Source of the DNA: Paenibacillus daejeonensis DSM 15491
GTDB taxonomy: Bacteria; Bacillota; Bacilli; Paenibacillales; Paenibacillaceae
Assembly (NCBI RefSeq): GCF_000378385.1
Contig: NZ_KB899659.1
Location: 1 to 64,000, forward strand
Length of the DNA stretch: 64,000 nucleotides
Direction: 5' to 3'
Numbering within the stretch: position 1 is the first letter of the stretch; each line of letters begins with the position of its first letter. Shown here in pieces: positions 17,287 to 25,258 of the stretch. The notes under the pieces are model-generated. The model was given only the letters and a program-made list of their open reading frames with translations. It had not been told where the DNA came from and did no database searches. The position numbers and the translations under genes are program-made.

Positions 17287-17901
17287 TCATCCATTCAAGA
17301 GATATTTATAGTAAGCCGGGAACTCACGAATGGTGGAGTAGATATCCCTCCACTCGAAGATACGAGCGTGGGCTCCATATACGTCTTCCACGCCTTCGTT
17401 CTTGAACGCTAGTTTCGTTCGGGTAATGTGGAAATATTGCGTGACAACCATCACGGAATCGAGCGCTCGCTGGTCCATCATCTGCTTGGTGTTATGTGCG
17501 GTCATGCCGGAGTCGTACCCGTTGGGGTCTTCAATGATGTGCTCCTCGGGTACGTCCTTACTTACGAGATAGGCTTTCATCACCTCGGCTTCGTCAAAAC
17601 CCTCAATTCCGATTCCCCCGCTCACAACAATAAGTGGAAAATATCCCTCATGATACAGCTCGACTGCCTTATCCAATCTCGCTTGCAACCGCTCGGACGG
17701 CTGCCCATTCAATTCCACTTTATTGCCCAAGACTACGGCTACATCCACGGGCTGCAGCTCATCGTTTAGGCCATCTATAAGAATGATTGCTGTATGTATG
17801 ATAAACCAAGCAAATAGAACGCCAATAGTAACAAGTATGCTCTTAAGCAATTTCGTTTTCAATTTCACACCTACTCTCACTTCTCTCACTTCATTGTGCA
17901 A
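17287..17901 (-). CDS. DUF218/YdcF-SanA-family membrane-anchored protein
   Basis: A 204-residue protein with one N-terminal membrane helix (about residues 18-42) and an extracytoplasmic Rossmann-like domain. Family landmarks are VAVVLGNKVE, RLQARLDKAVELYHEGYFP, VVSGGIGIEGFDEAEVM and VVTQYFHITRTKLAF. SanA/YdcF-type proteins affect envelope permeability or peptidoglycan metabolism; the chemistry is unresolved. The start is uncertain: ATG 17901 lacks a good ribosome site, and GTG or TTG codons about 11-13 codons downstream after GTAGGTG are alternatives. Confidence 0.82.
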   Translation of the reverse strand: MHNEVREVRVGVKLKTKLLKSILVTIGVLFAWFIIHTAIILIDGLNDELQPVDVAVVLGNKVELNGQPSERLQARLDKAVELYHEGYFPLIVVSGGIGIEGFDEAEVMKAYLVSKDVPEEHIIEDPNGYDSGMTAHNTKQMMDQRALDSVMVVTQYFHITRTKLAFKNEGVEDVYGAHARIFEWRDIYSTIREFPAYYKYLLNG

Positions 17902-17949
17902 TATCGTGTTTACTATACCAGCCCTGCGATTTGTTGAAAAAAATATGTG

Positions 17950-18134
17950 CTAACGAAACGTCATATTCTTATTCTCTTAAAAACAGGCGTTTACGAAGTC
18001 TAACGAAACGACATCACCTTATCTACATCAAAACCAGCAGAAACCACATCTCAGAGGCCGAATAAGACGCTGTAGTTTCCTTAGCTCTGGCAAAAAGCCG
18101 TATCCGTGGACATAGCGTTACCACGTTTCCTTAG
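17950..18134. repeat. 185-bp palindromic four-unit element, full copy 1
   Basis: Forward units lie at 17950-17973 and 18000-18023, and reverse units at 18061-18084 and 18111-18134. Linkers are 26 nt and the centre is 37 nt. Read outward from the constant end, all four units begin CTAA(C/G)GAAAC. Three end in CTTAT plus one base; the outermost reverse unit is weaker and ends CTATG. The middle 8-9 bases differ between units. It lies between two tandem minus-strand genes and has no ORF. Confidence 0.85.
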
Positions 18135-18181
18135 CCCAACCATCTGATGATATGATTTGGGCTGTAATGCATTCCCGTACG

Positions 18182-19084
18182 TTACCTCTCCTCCCCATCC
18201 CCTTGCTGTGCTAACCGATAATTCAGTGGCGACATTCCCTCCTGCCGTTTGAAGACGCGGCTGAAGTAGAAGGCGTCCTGGAAGCCGACCGCGATGGCGA
18301 TTTCTCCGACGGACTGTGTAGAATGGCTCAGGAGATGCTTGGCCCGCTGGATGCGCAGCTGATGTAAGTACTGGACCATCGTCATGCCGGCATATTTCTT
18401 GAACACCTGACAGAGATATTCGTAGGTTCGGTCCAGCTGACGCTCGAGCCGTTCCTTGGCGATTTCTTGGGCGTAGGCGTTATTCAGGAGATTAACGAGT
18501 CGGCGATAGGTCTGATAGGACGGCGAGAATGAGCTGTCATACGCACTTTGGGTTAAATAATCGCTCGCGATCAGCCGCAGGATCTCGCCCAATAGCAAGG
18601 TTTGCTGGAAGCGAAAGTACCCTTTCGGCTCCTCCGCAAGCTGGACTAGCTCGGCGAAGCGGCTCAACAACCGAAACCGGTCTTTGGCTAAATGCAAGCG
18701 TGGAATGATCAGTTGATCCTCATCGCTGGCCGGGGCGGTTTGCAGTTCTGGCCGGTCGGCATGGATTTTTTTAAGCCCATCTCCTGCGTCCAGGTCAACA
18801 GGATGAATCGCTGGATGACACGCAAATTGAACCCAGTAGAAGCTGCCCTGCTTCTCGGGTAGCTGCCAGCCCCGGTGCTGCTCCCAAGGCTGCAGGAGCA
18901 ACGATTCTCCCGTGCGGAGCTCGTAGCGGCCCGCATCCGTCTCAATCCATACCGGGGCATCACTTGCGACAATGAGCTGATAATAAGGGTTGGCATGATG
19001 CCACCGGAACGAATCTGAGCTCGCATGGAACAGATCGGCCCACCGGACATCGAGCGCAGACAACCGGGCAAGTGAATAGTACAT
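18182..19084 (-). CDS. AraC-family regulator with cupin-like N terminus
   Basis: A 300-residue regulator. The N-terminal AraC_binding fold contains YELRTGESLLLQPWEQHRGW. The C-terminal double helix-turn-helix contains DRTYEYLCQVFKKYAGMT and IAIAVGFQDAFYFSRVFKRQ, ending in SPLNYR. It is divergent from the ADP-ribosylglycohydrolase-family gene and is its likely sugar- or glycoside-responsive activator, because that promoter has a good -10 but a poor -35. Confidence 0.9.
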   Translation of the reverse strand: MYYSLARLSALDVRWADLFHASSDSFRWHHANPYYQLIVASDAPVWIETDAGRYELRTGESLLLQPWEQHRGWQLPEKQGSFYWVQFACHPAIHPVDLDAGDGLKKIHADRPELQTAPASDEDQLIIPRLHLAKDRFRLLSRFAELVQLAEEPKGYFRFQQTLLLGEILRLIASDYLTQSAYDSSFSPSYQTYRRLVNLLNNAYAQEIAKERLERQLDRTYEYLCQVFKKYAGMTMVQYLHQLRIQRAKHLLSHSTQSVGEIAIAVGFQDAFYFSRVFKRQEGMSPLNYRLAQQGDGEER

Positions 19085-19129
19085 GGCAGCCTCCTTGAAT
19101 CAATGAGATTAAAATCGCAGCATCCTGCA

Positions 19130-19158
19130 TGGCTAACGTCGCCAAGCCCTTCTATAAT
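19130..19158 (+). promoter_or_regulatory. Activator-type promoter of the ADP-ribosylglycohydrolase-family gene
   Basis: TATAAT at 19153-19158, with TGGCTA (a poor -35) 17 bp upstream. The gene lies 32 bases downstream. A weak -35 fits dependence on the divergent AraC activator. Confidence 0.5.
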
Positions 19159-19190
19159 GAGGTGGAAATCAACAATTGGAGGGTGCAATC

Positions 19191-21068
19191 ATGCGTACAA
19201 CCATTTTAAATGAAAAGGATTACTACCGTCGAGTCTATGGTGGATGGCTGGGCAAAAATATTGGCGGGACGCTCGGCGCTCCCGTAGAGGGTAAAAAAGA
19301 GCTACTGCAGTTGGACTTCTACCCTGTACTTCAGGACGGACCGCTTGAAAATGACGATCTGGATTTGCAATTGGTGTGGCTCCATGCGTTGGAACAATAC
19401 GGTCCGGGACTGACCAGCCGTGAGCTGGGGCAGGAATGGCTGGAGCATATTTTCTTCCCATTTGATGAATACGGTTACGCGCTGACGAATTTGCGAAAGG
19501 GACTGATCGCGCCGCTTACCGGATCGTTCAACAATCCGTTTGCCGACTGTATGGGATCGCCAATCCGCTCCGAGATCTGGGCCATGACGGCCCCGGCTGC
19601 ACCGCACGTCGCTGCCTATTATGCTTACCAGGATGCAGTGGTGGACCATGCCGGCGGAGAAGGTGTATATGGTGAGATGCTCTTCGCAGCCATTGAAAGC
19701 GCGATCTTCATGGAGCAGGACCGGGACCGCCTAATTGACATTGGCTTATCCTATCTCCCTCCTGCCAGCCGCACCGCAAAAGCGGTTCAGGATCTGCTGA
19801 AGTGGCATCGCGAGGGCAAAGACTGGATCGAAGCTCGCTCCCTCATCTTGGAGCATCACGGGCATGACAACTTCACGGATGCGCCTCAGAATATTGCCTT
19901 TACCCTGCTTGGCTGGCTGTATGGCACCAGCTTCGAGGATGCAATCCTCAAAGCCGTCAATTGCGGGTACGATACGGACTGCACAGCAGCTACGTTGGGT
20001 GCGATATTGGGGATGATCAGCGGACCCGAGGGCCTGCCCGAGCGCTGGGTTGCACCTGTAGGAGACCGGGTCGTTGTCAGTCCACCAATCAAGGGCTTCC
20101 CTGCTCCAGCAGATCTGGATGAACTTACGATGCGGACCATCCGGATGGGCAAGCAAGTGCTAGCGGCCTGGGATACCGGAATTCTCGTTCATCCCGAACT
20201 GGAGACAGATATGAATGCATTGACTGCGGTATCCAGCGAAGCTGTCCGAGAGCTGTGGGACCTCGACGTGACAGCCGATCACAGACTGCTGCCCAGTGGT
20301 TCACTTCATCGAACGGGTCTCGAGCTAATTATTGATTATGGCAGCGGCAGACCGGCGATTGCCCGCAGGGAGCACAAGTCGCTCGTGCTCACGCTCGTGA
20401 ATCATTCGCAGATCCAGATGCACGGTCAGCTATCCCTGGAGGTACCGCCGCAGTGGGCGTGCGAAGGCAGTCCATCCTTTCAGTTAAATCCAGGCGAATC
20501 CTGCTCGTTTACATTCCAACTCGTATCTGGTCCCGACGTGACGTCTACCTACGAGCTGAATGCTGTCATCGCTCGGACGCATGACCATTCACCCTGGTCG
20601 CAAATGAAGGAACGATTTGTCCTGGTTCCGGCTGCAGAGTGGACGGTGTGGGGGCCAATGGGCGAGCAAGGCAAACCCGCAAGCTTCGGGGGCAACCGGA
20701 TCGAGTGGGAAGCGATATACCCGGATAGCGCCGATGGCGTATATCGCGCGACGACGCAAGTGCACAACCCACGGGCACGCGAGCTTCGACTGCTTGCAGC
20801 GGCTAACGGACCAGTCAAGGTCAGGCTGAACGGGAAGCAAGTGATCGACTGTCCAGAGCCCCCATCGTTCATGCCAGCATACCACCGCACCCCGGAGAGC
20901 CAACTGGTTCAGCTCCTTCTTCCCGAAGGAACGCATGAGCTGGAGGTTATTGCGGAGCGCCGCGGCGAGCCCCTCCTGGTCTACCTGCTGCCCGTCGCCA
21001 CCAAAGTTACGTCCGAACCCGGATCATGTTACTATATGACGGATATCCTGCTGTATCCGGCAGATTAG
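19191..21068 (+). CDS. ADP-ribosylglycohydrolase-family protein with C-terminal beta domains
   Basis: A 625-residue protein. Residues about 1-335 form the all-helical ADP-ribosyl-GH fold. Metal-binding acidic residues appear in LENDDLDLQLVW near the N terminus and GYDTDCTAATLGA near residue 275. Residues about 380-625 are beta-rich, with NEW3/galactose-binding-like sections. The start at 19191 follows GGAGGG; a TTG inside that ribosome site is rejected. There is no signal peptide. Members cleave ADP-ribose or related N-/O-glycosidic bonds. The AraC neighbour and the extra beta domains suggest a carbohydrate substrate rather than protein ADP-ribose; this is inference. Confidence 0.87.
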   Translation: MRTTILNEKDYYRRVYGGWLGKNIGGTLGAPVEGKKELLQLDFYPVLQDGPLENDDLDLQLVWLHALEQYGPGLTSRELGQEWLEHIFFPFDEYGYALTNLRKGLIAPLTGSFNNPFADCMGSPIRSEIWAMTAPAAPHVAAYYAYQDAVVDHAGGEGVYGEMLFAAIESAIFMEQDRDRLIDIGLSYLPPASRTAKAVQDLLKWHREGKDWIEARSLILEHHGHDNFTDAPQNIAFTLLGWLYGTSFEDAILKAVNCGYDTDCTAATLGAILGMISGPEGLPERWVAPVGDRVVVSPPIKGFPAPADLDELTMRTIRMGKQVLAAWDTGILVHPELETDMNALTAVSSEAVRELWDLDVTADHRLLPSGSLHRTGLELIIDYGSGRPAIARREHKSLVLTLVNHSQIQMHGQLSLEVPPQWACEGSPSFQLNPGESCSFTFQLVSGPDVTSTYELNAVIARTHDHSPWSQMKERFVLVPAAEWTVWGPMGEQGKPASFGGNRIEWEAIYPDSADGVYRATTQVHNPRARELRLLAAANGPVKVRLNGKQVIDCPEPPSFMPAYHRTPESQLVQLLLPEGTHELEVIAERRGEPLLVYLLPVATKVTSEPGSCYYMTDILLYPAD

Positions 21069-21091
21069 TTGCAGCTTGTATTAGTAAAAAG

Positions 21092-21122
21092 GAGCCCGAC
21101 ACGGCAAACTCGTGTCAGGCTC
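21092..21122 (-). terminator. Terminator of the membrane-protein gene
   Basis: GAGCCCGACACG pairs with CGTGTCAGGCTC (one mismatch). A TTTTT tail lies on the minus strand, 135 bases after the stop at 21258. It may also serve the plus-strand gene ending at 21068. Confidence 0.75.
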
Positions 21123-21257
21123 TGCTCTTGCGGTCCTTGCACAAAATTACATTGTTGCTTGGCCATACCCATAACCAAACACAAGGCCTGAAGCGATAAA
21201 AAAGGCGTGGAATAGCATGGAATCTGGTGCGAAGAGGTTAATTGAAGGATACCACAC

Positions 21258-21812
21258 TTACACCTTCCATATTGACACCGCGCTTCCCCACAAAATGAAA
21301 GCCGATCCGAAGCCGATGACCGTCATGGTTGAGGTTATTGTGTACTCCCCTAATGGGAACGATGCCGGGACAAACAGCCAAGTTATGGCTGCGAGCAAAC
21401 AGAGTAGCGACCCTGTCCAATAATAAAGCTTCATTTTAAATATAGACGCTAAAGGAAAAAAATGAAGGCCAACAACCAGAGCGATAATCAGCGGAATGAA
21501 CTCATTAGTTTGTGTAGCAATACAGATGGCGATCGTGATAGCGATAGCTAATCCTTGCGCGGCAAAGACAAGGTTGAACCTTCGTTTCATCTCCTTCTTG
21601 TCAGTCAGGCTAACTTCTTGACCTTCGTCAGTAGACAAAAGAGTATTTTTGTTCATGAATATCCCACCTACAAGCAATCCTGCACCTACGATCAAGGGCA
21701 TAAATAGCATAATTGAAGGCCATGGCCCTTGAATGCCAAAAAGGCCAGTGTACGCCCACATGGTCCCAAAAAGTGTCATGAAAATGATCCCCGCTTTCCG
21801 GTTACTCATCAT
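21258..21812 (-). CDS. Multi-pass membrane protein of unknown function
   Basis: 184 residues with about five predicted membrane helices (near 8-25, 32-52, 82-100, 105-125 and 130-180). A polar loop (NKNTLLSTDEGQEVSLTDKK) lies between helices two and three. GGGAGGG precedes ATG 21812. I do not recognise a characterised family; it resembles small Bacillus membrane proteins of DUF type. It is isolated by terminators on both sides. Confidence 0.7.
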   Translation of the reverse strand: MMSNRKAGIIFMTLFGTMWAYTGLFGIQGPWPSIMLFMPLIVGAGLLVGGIFMNKNTLLSTDEGQEVSLTDKKEMKRRFNLVFAAQGLAIAITIAICIATQTNEFIPLIIALVVGLHFFPLASIFKMKLYYWTGSLLCLLAAITWLFVPASFPLGEYTITSTMTVIGFGSAFILWGSAVSIWKV

Positions 21813-21940
21813 TAATTATTCCCTCCCCCTCAATGTATCTCTATTGTAATTGGCAAAAGCATGCACAGTAACCTTCCCTAGCCTGATTATAGATTCAGTC
21901 TTAAGACGTAGTCCGAAACCGTCCTGAGCATGAAAAAAAA

Positions 21941-21964
21941 CGCACCCTCAGTAGCGAGAGTGCG
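21941..21964 (-). terminator. Terminator after the ECF sigma gene
   Basis: CGCACCCTC and GAGAGTGCG arms with a run of eight T on the minus strand, 20 bases after the stop at 21984. Confidence 0.85.
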
Positions 21965-21983
21965 CAGTTAATTCTTCTATTCC

Positions 21984-23213
21984 TTAGTTCGAGCTTTTCA
22001 AGTAAGAGACCCATTGTTCATGCAATTCTGCTTCTGTGCAGCCAAAGATATTTTGGAATCCCTTGGGATTTCGGATCAATTGGTTTAGAGCATCGAGGCC
22101 ATATTTATCAAGAATGAACGCCACAATTAAATACGAGAACTGAAATCCTCTCATCGTTTCGAAATCCCATGTGTCATTATCGAGCTCTTGAAAGGCAGGG
22201 ATAGTAAGATCAACCAGGACATCTAACGTGCTGCTTTTGATGTAGGCTTCACTCATGCCCTTGGCCTCATAGCCCCCAATTCCCTGTTGCAGGTATCTGG
22301 GACTTTCAGAGTTAATGTCCGAGATCAACCACATGGTGAACAAGTGTATGGTCGACGTTAGAATGGATTGATACGTGTGCTCGGGACCCGGGTCCAATGG
22401 GGACACAATCTTTAATACATTGCCTTCGAACGTGCCCATGAACCAAGGAGGAGCATCCTCTTCTCCCACTGCTTGATGAAAAGTCGGCTGATCGGGATAG
22501 ATTTCAATGATAATTTTCTTTGAAGGCTGGTGGTTATATTTGTTCGTTATGCGTTCTACATGATCTTTTAGCGTTTGGAATACGTCTTGATGCACTTGTT
22601 TCACAGGTGCAGTCACATCCTGGGCTTCATGCTTGTCGACAATCGATACCATATCTTGAATAGACATAATCGCAAGGTCACCCCAATCTTTTAATTCAAT
22701 TTTCAATTTCTCTAATGACCGGTATAGTCGATTCTTCACCGCACTCTCTCGCATGCCCACGATCTTGGCCGTTTCCGATAAGGTGCAGTCCCCGAAAAAA
22801 CGTAAAGCAATGATCTGCTGGTCGATCACTTTTAAGGTTTGTAAGGCGGCGCTGATATCCATTCGAATCTCAACATGCTTTGCAAAGTCAAGGGAGATCG
22901 TCAATGATTCATAACCTGCAAAGTCAAAAGGCATTTCTTTTTTTCGGCTTAAACTCCGATATTCATTTTTGACGACATTTTGGGCAATCTTGAAAATCCA
23001 TGTGAAAAGCGCGGCATTGTGCTTGAAATGAGTCAGGTTTTCAAAAGCTTTTAGAAAGACCTGTTGGGTGAGATCCTCAGCCAATGTGGGATTTAACTTC
23101 AGCGCTAGATAATTGTAAATCCTATGGCGGTATTGATGATATTCCAGTTCGAATTGATGAAGGTTGCTCTGTTTCTCCGGATAAACAGGGCAATTGTCTT
23201 GAGCTCCAGACAT
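21984..23213 (-). CDS. ECF-type sigma factor with a large C-terminal peptidase-MA-like domain
   Basis: 409 residues. Region 2 (about residues 25-90) includes AEDLTQQVFLKAFENL and FTWIFKIAQNVVKNEYR. Region 4 (about 120-175) includes VIDQQIIALRFFGDCTLSET and VKNRLYRSLEKLK. Residues about 200-405 are extra. They carry PPWFMGTFEGN, TSTIHLFTMWLI, SPRYLQQGIGGYEAKG and WVSYLKSS, the layout of gluzincin (peptidase MA) domains but without HExxH. GAGGAGG precedes the ATG. No anti-sigma gene is adjacent, so the extra domain may be the control or sensing module. Confidence 0.85.
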   Translation of the reverse strand: MSGAQDNCPVYPEKQSNLHQFELEYHQYRHRIYNYLALKLNPTLAEDLTQQVFLKAFENLTHFKHNAALFTWIFKIAQNVVKNEYRSLSRKKEMPFDFAGYESLTISLDFAKHVEIRMDISAALQTLKVIDQQIIALRFFGDCTLSETAKIVGMRESAVKNRLYRSLEKLKIELKDWGDLAIMSIQDMVSIVDKHEAQDVTAPVKQVHQDVFQTLKDHVERITNKYNHQPSKKIIIEIYPDQPTFHQAVGEEDAPPWFMGTFEGNVLKIVSPLDPGPEHTYQSILTSTIHLFTMWLISDINSESPRYLQQGIGGYEAKGMSEAYIKSSTLDVLVDLTIPAFQELDNDTWDFETMRGFQFSYLIVAFILDKYGLDALNQLIRNPKGFQNIFGCTEAELHEQWVSYLKSSN

Positions 23214-23626
23214 GGTATGAACCTCCTCTTGACCTTACCTTCCATTAGACACCGCACAGCATAAAAAAGCCACAGGACACCGAAAAAAATGTCCATGAAA
23301 AAAGCCCGGACACTTCTGTTCAGACGACCGTGAGAAAATTTCTTTTTTTGGCTTTTTGGTCTCATACGTAATCGGAATAAGAATTGGAGGAAGCGATTGG
23401 CGGTCATTTATCTTAGCATGGTTTTGATACTTAGACAGCAAGGAATAAGAGAATACATTTTTAAAAAAATATGTTAGTTCCATCCTGTCTGTTTCCCCTA
23501 AAGGTGCCTAACTTGTATTTTCGCCAAGCGTCATCTACTTGTTAAAGGTTATGGACGACAGTTATTTTCAATAAACTTAATCATTTAATATATAATAATG
23601 GATATTCATGAGTCGGGAGGATTTCT
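23214..23626. other. Intergenic stretch between sigma factor and Nudix genes
   Basis: This is the divergent region of the sigma and Nudix genes. A TATAAT at 23591-23596 with TCAATA 17 bp upstream probably serves the Nudix gene. Short minus-strand frames here lack ribosome sites and family features. No repeat unit of the two dispersed families was found, and I see no other feature. Confidence 0.4.
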
Positions 23627-24007
23627 ATGGGCAATAGAAGTTGTGCAGCCATTGTAAGCAACGATTCAGTTCTCATGGTTCGCCAAACATACAAAGGTAG
23701 CACCTTTTGGACTTTTCCTGGTGGAAGAATTGAACAATCGGAAACGCCAGAAGAATGTGCAATCAGGGAGACTTTGGAAGAGACAGGATTAGAAATCGAA
23801 ATTACTAAAAAAGTCTGCGAATTTTTCAATGACAGGATAAACGGTCTTTATTTTTGTTACTTAGGTAAAGTTTTAGGTGGAAACGCCCGACTAGGCTCGG
23901 ACCCTGAATTATCAAATGACGCTCAGGAATTACTCGAATTAAAATGGTTTCCCATTAAAGAGATGCAAGAGCATCCTGAAGTGAGTAGGATATTACCATA
24001 TTTATAG
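23627..24007 (+). CDS. Nudix hydrolase
   Basis: A 126-residue enzyme with a complete Nudix box (GGRIEQSETPEECAIRETLE then ETGLE) at about residues 33-57. GGGAGGATT precedes the ATG. WTFPGG and FYFCYLGKV-like strands complete the fold. It is predicted to hydrolyse a nucleoside diphosphate derivative; the substrate is unknown. It is a single gene, followed directly by dispersed repeat copy B. Confidence 0.9.
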   Translation: MGNRSCAAIVSNDSVLMVRQTYKGSTFWTFPGGRIEQSETPEECAIRETLEETGLEIEITKKVCEFFNDRINGLYFCYLGKVLGGNARLGSDPELSNDAQELLELKWFPIKEMQEHPEVSRILPYL

Positions 24008-24014
24008 GACAAAA

Positions 24015-24228
24015 AGAGGCACGGAATCGAATCTGGTCCACGCTTTCTGAAAGGAATGCGACATCGGGAGCATATGCTGCGAAGCGCTCGCCTGAAAGCT
24101 TTTCGCAAAAAAGCTAGCTTCGGAAGCATATGCTGTCACCGGATTTCACCTCTGATAGGGGTAAAATCAAAGAAATCTGGGGACAACAGCGACCGTAAGA
24201 TCGATCCGTGACTGTAGGCTTTCTTTCT
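24015..24228 (+). repeat. Dispersed structured repeat, copy B (longest)
   Basis: It shares AGAGGCACGGAATCGAATCT at its start and GAAATCTGGGGACAACAGCG with GATCGATCCGTGACTGTAGG near its end with the copies at 9641 and 59325. It carries extra internal sequence with GCATATGCTG twice. The inner hairpin is ACCTC/GGGGT where other copies have ACCG/CGGT, and the loop GGAA is replaced by GTAA. It lies between convergent Nudix and LysR genes, nine bases from the lysR stop. Confidence 0.8.
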
Positions 24229-24236
24229 CACGAGCC

Positions 24237-25127
24237 TCAAGAAACGGACATAACCTCCCGTGACGCCTCAATGAAAGCCTCAATAATTGGAGATACCCAT
24301 TTATCCTTGTGCCAGGCCATCTGCGTGTAAACCTCCAAATCCGCTACCGCCCAAGGGAGTGTGATTAATTCGCCCCGTGCAACCTCCGCCTTCGTCGTTA
24401 CTTCCGGCAGAAAGGCAATCCCGATCCCGGCCATCGCGCATTGTTTGATGGCTTCGGCATTTTGGAACTCCAGGTACGTGATGCTATCAATCCCCTCTTG
24501 TTCAAACCCCCGATCAAACATCGTCCGATACGTGCAGCCCTTCTCATTTGTAAGAAACACTTCATGATGAAAATCCCCTAGCTCCAGCGCTGACCTTGCG
24601 GCTAGTGGGTGGTCTGGTGCCACAAACAGACGAAATGTCTCTTCAACGAGCGGCTCAACGGTAAGCCCCGTGGAACGAACAGGCTCGTCCAGGAGAAAAA
24701 CGACATCGGCAGTTCCTTCATATAGAGAAGGCTTAAGCAACTGGTTAGGCACAGAGCGAAAAATAAGACGCACGCCGGGGTGTCGTGAGCGGAACAACCG
24801 GAAGACGCCAGGAAGCCGATACGCACACAACACTTCATTGGCGCTGATCGTCAATGTACCGCTTAGCTCTTCCTGCCGGTGAACCGCGCTGCGGGCTTCC
24901 TCCAGCTTGTCCAGCACATCCTGAACATGCGTCAAAAAGCGCTCCCCTGCAGTCGTGAGTGACAGCTGTTTGCCCAATCGGTCAAATAAGGGAACGCCAA
25001 GCTCCCCTTCCAGCGCTTTAATCTGCATGGTCACATTGGAGGGAACATAACTCAGCACTTCAGCTGCTCGAGTGAAGTTTAACGTGGTGGCAACTGTGCG
25101 GAAGGTAAGTAAGTGTCTCAGTTCCAT
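24237..25127 (-). CDS. LysR-family regulator
   Basis: A 296-residue regulator. The N-terminal winged helix (MELRHLLTFRTVATTLNFTR, then AAEVLSYVPSNVTMQIKALE) is followed by a periplasmic-binding-like effector domain from about residue 90. AGGGGGA precedes the ATG. It is divergent from the MetX-like hydrolase gene. The inverted repeat at 25148 between them is the probable binding site. Confidence 0.92.
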   Translation of the reverse strand: MELRHLLTFRTVATTLNFTRAAEVLSYVPSNVTMQIKALEGELGVPLFDRLGKQLSLTTAGERFLTHVQDVLDKLEEARSAVHRQEELSGTLTISANEVLCAYRLPGVFRLFRSRHPGVRLIFRSVPNQLLKPSLYEGTADVVFLLDEPVRSTGLTVEPLVEETFRLFVAPDHPLAARSALELGDFHHEVFLTNEKGCTYRTMFDRGFEQEGIDSITYLEFQNAEAIKQCAMAGIGIAFLPEVTTKAEVARGELITLPWAVADLEVYTQMAWHKDKWVSPIIEAFIEASREVMSVS

Positions 25128-25147
25128 GGAGCATCCCCCTTTACGCT

Positions 25148-25194
25148 ATCAATAAAATTGAACGTCATCTTGAATTCTATTCACTTTTATTGAT
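25148..25194. promoter_or_regulatory. Probable LysR-type operator dyad
   Basis: Perfect 10-bp arms, ATCAATAAAA (25148-25157) and TTTTATTGAT (25185-25194). The right arm overlaps the -35 region of a plus-strand promoter with TATACT near 25210. This placement fits LysR activation of the hydrolase gene with autorepression. Confidence 0.6.
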
Positions 25195-25258
25195 CGTAGC
25201 ACACAACTATACTGACAACAAGCAACCCAACTTGCACATGAGAAAGGGAGTTTGATCA

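Noticed and set aside
17950-18134. Regular 24-nt repeats with 26-nt linkers look like a small CRISPR array
   Set aside because: Units are not identical, only two lie in each orientation, the second pair is inverted, and there are no cas genes in the window.
23235-23483. 82-codon minus-strand frame upstream of the sigma gene
   Set aside because: No ribosome site and no coding character; probably the leader of the sigma gene.
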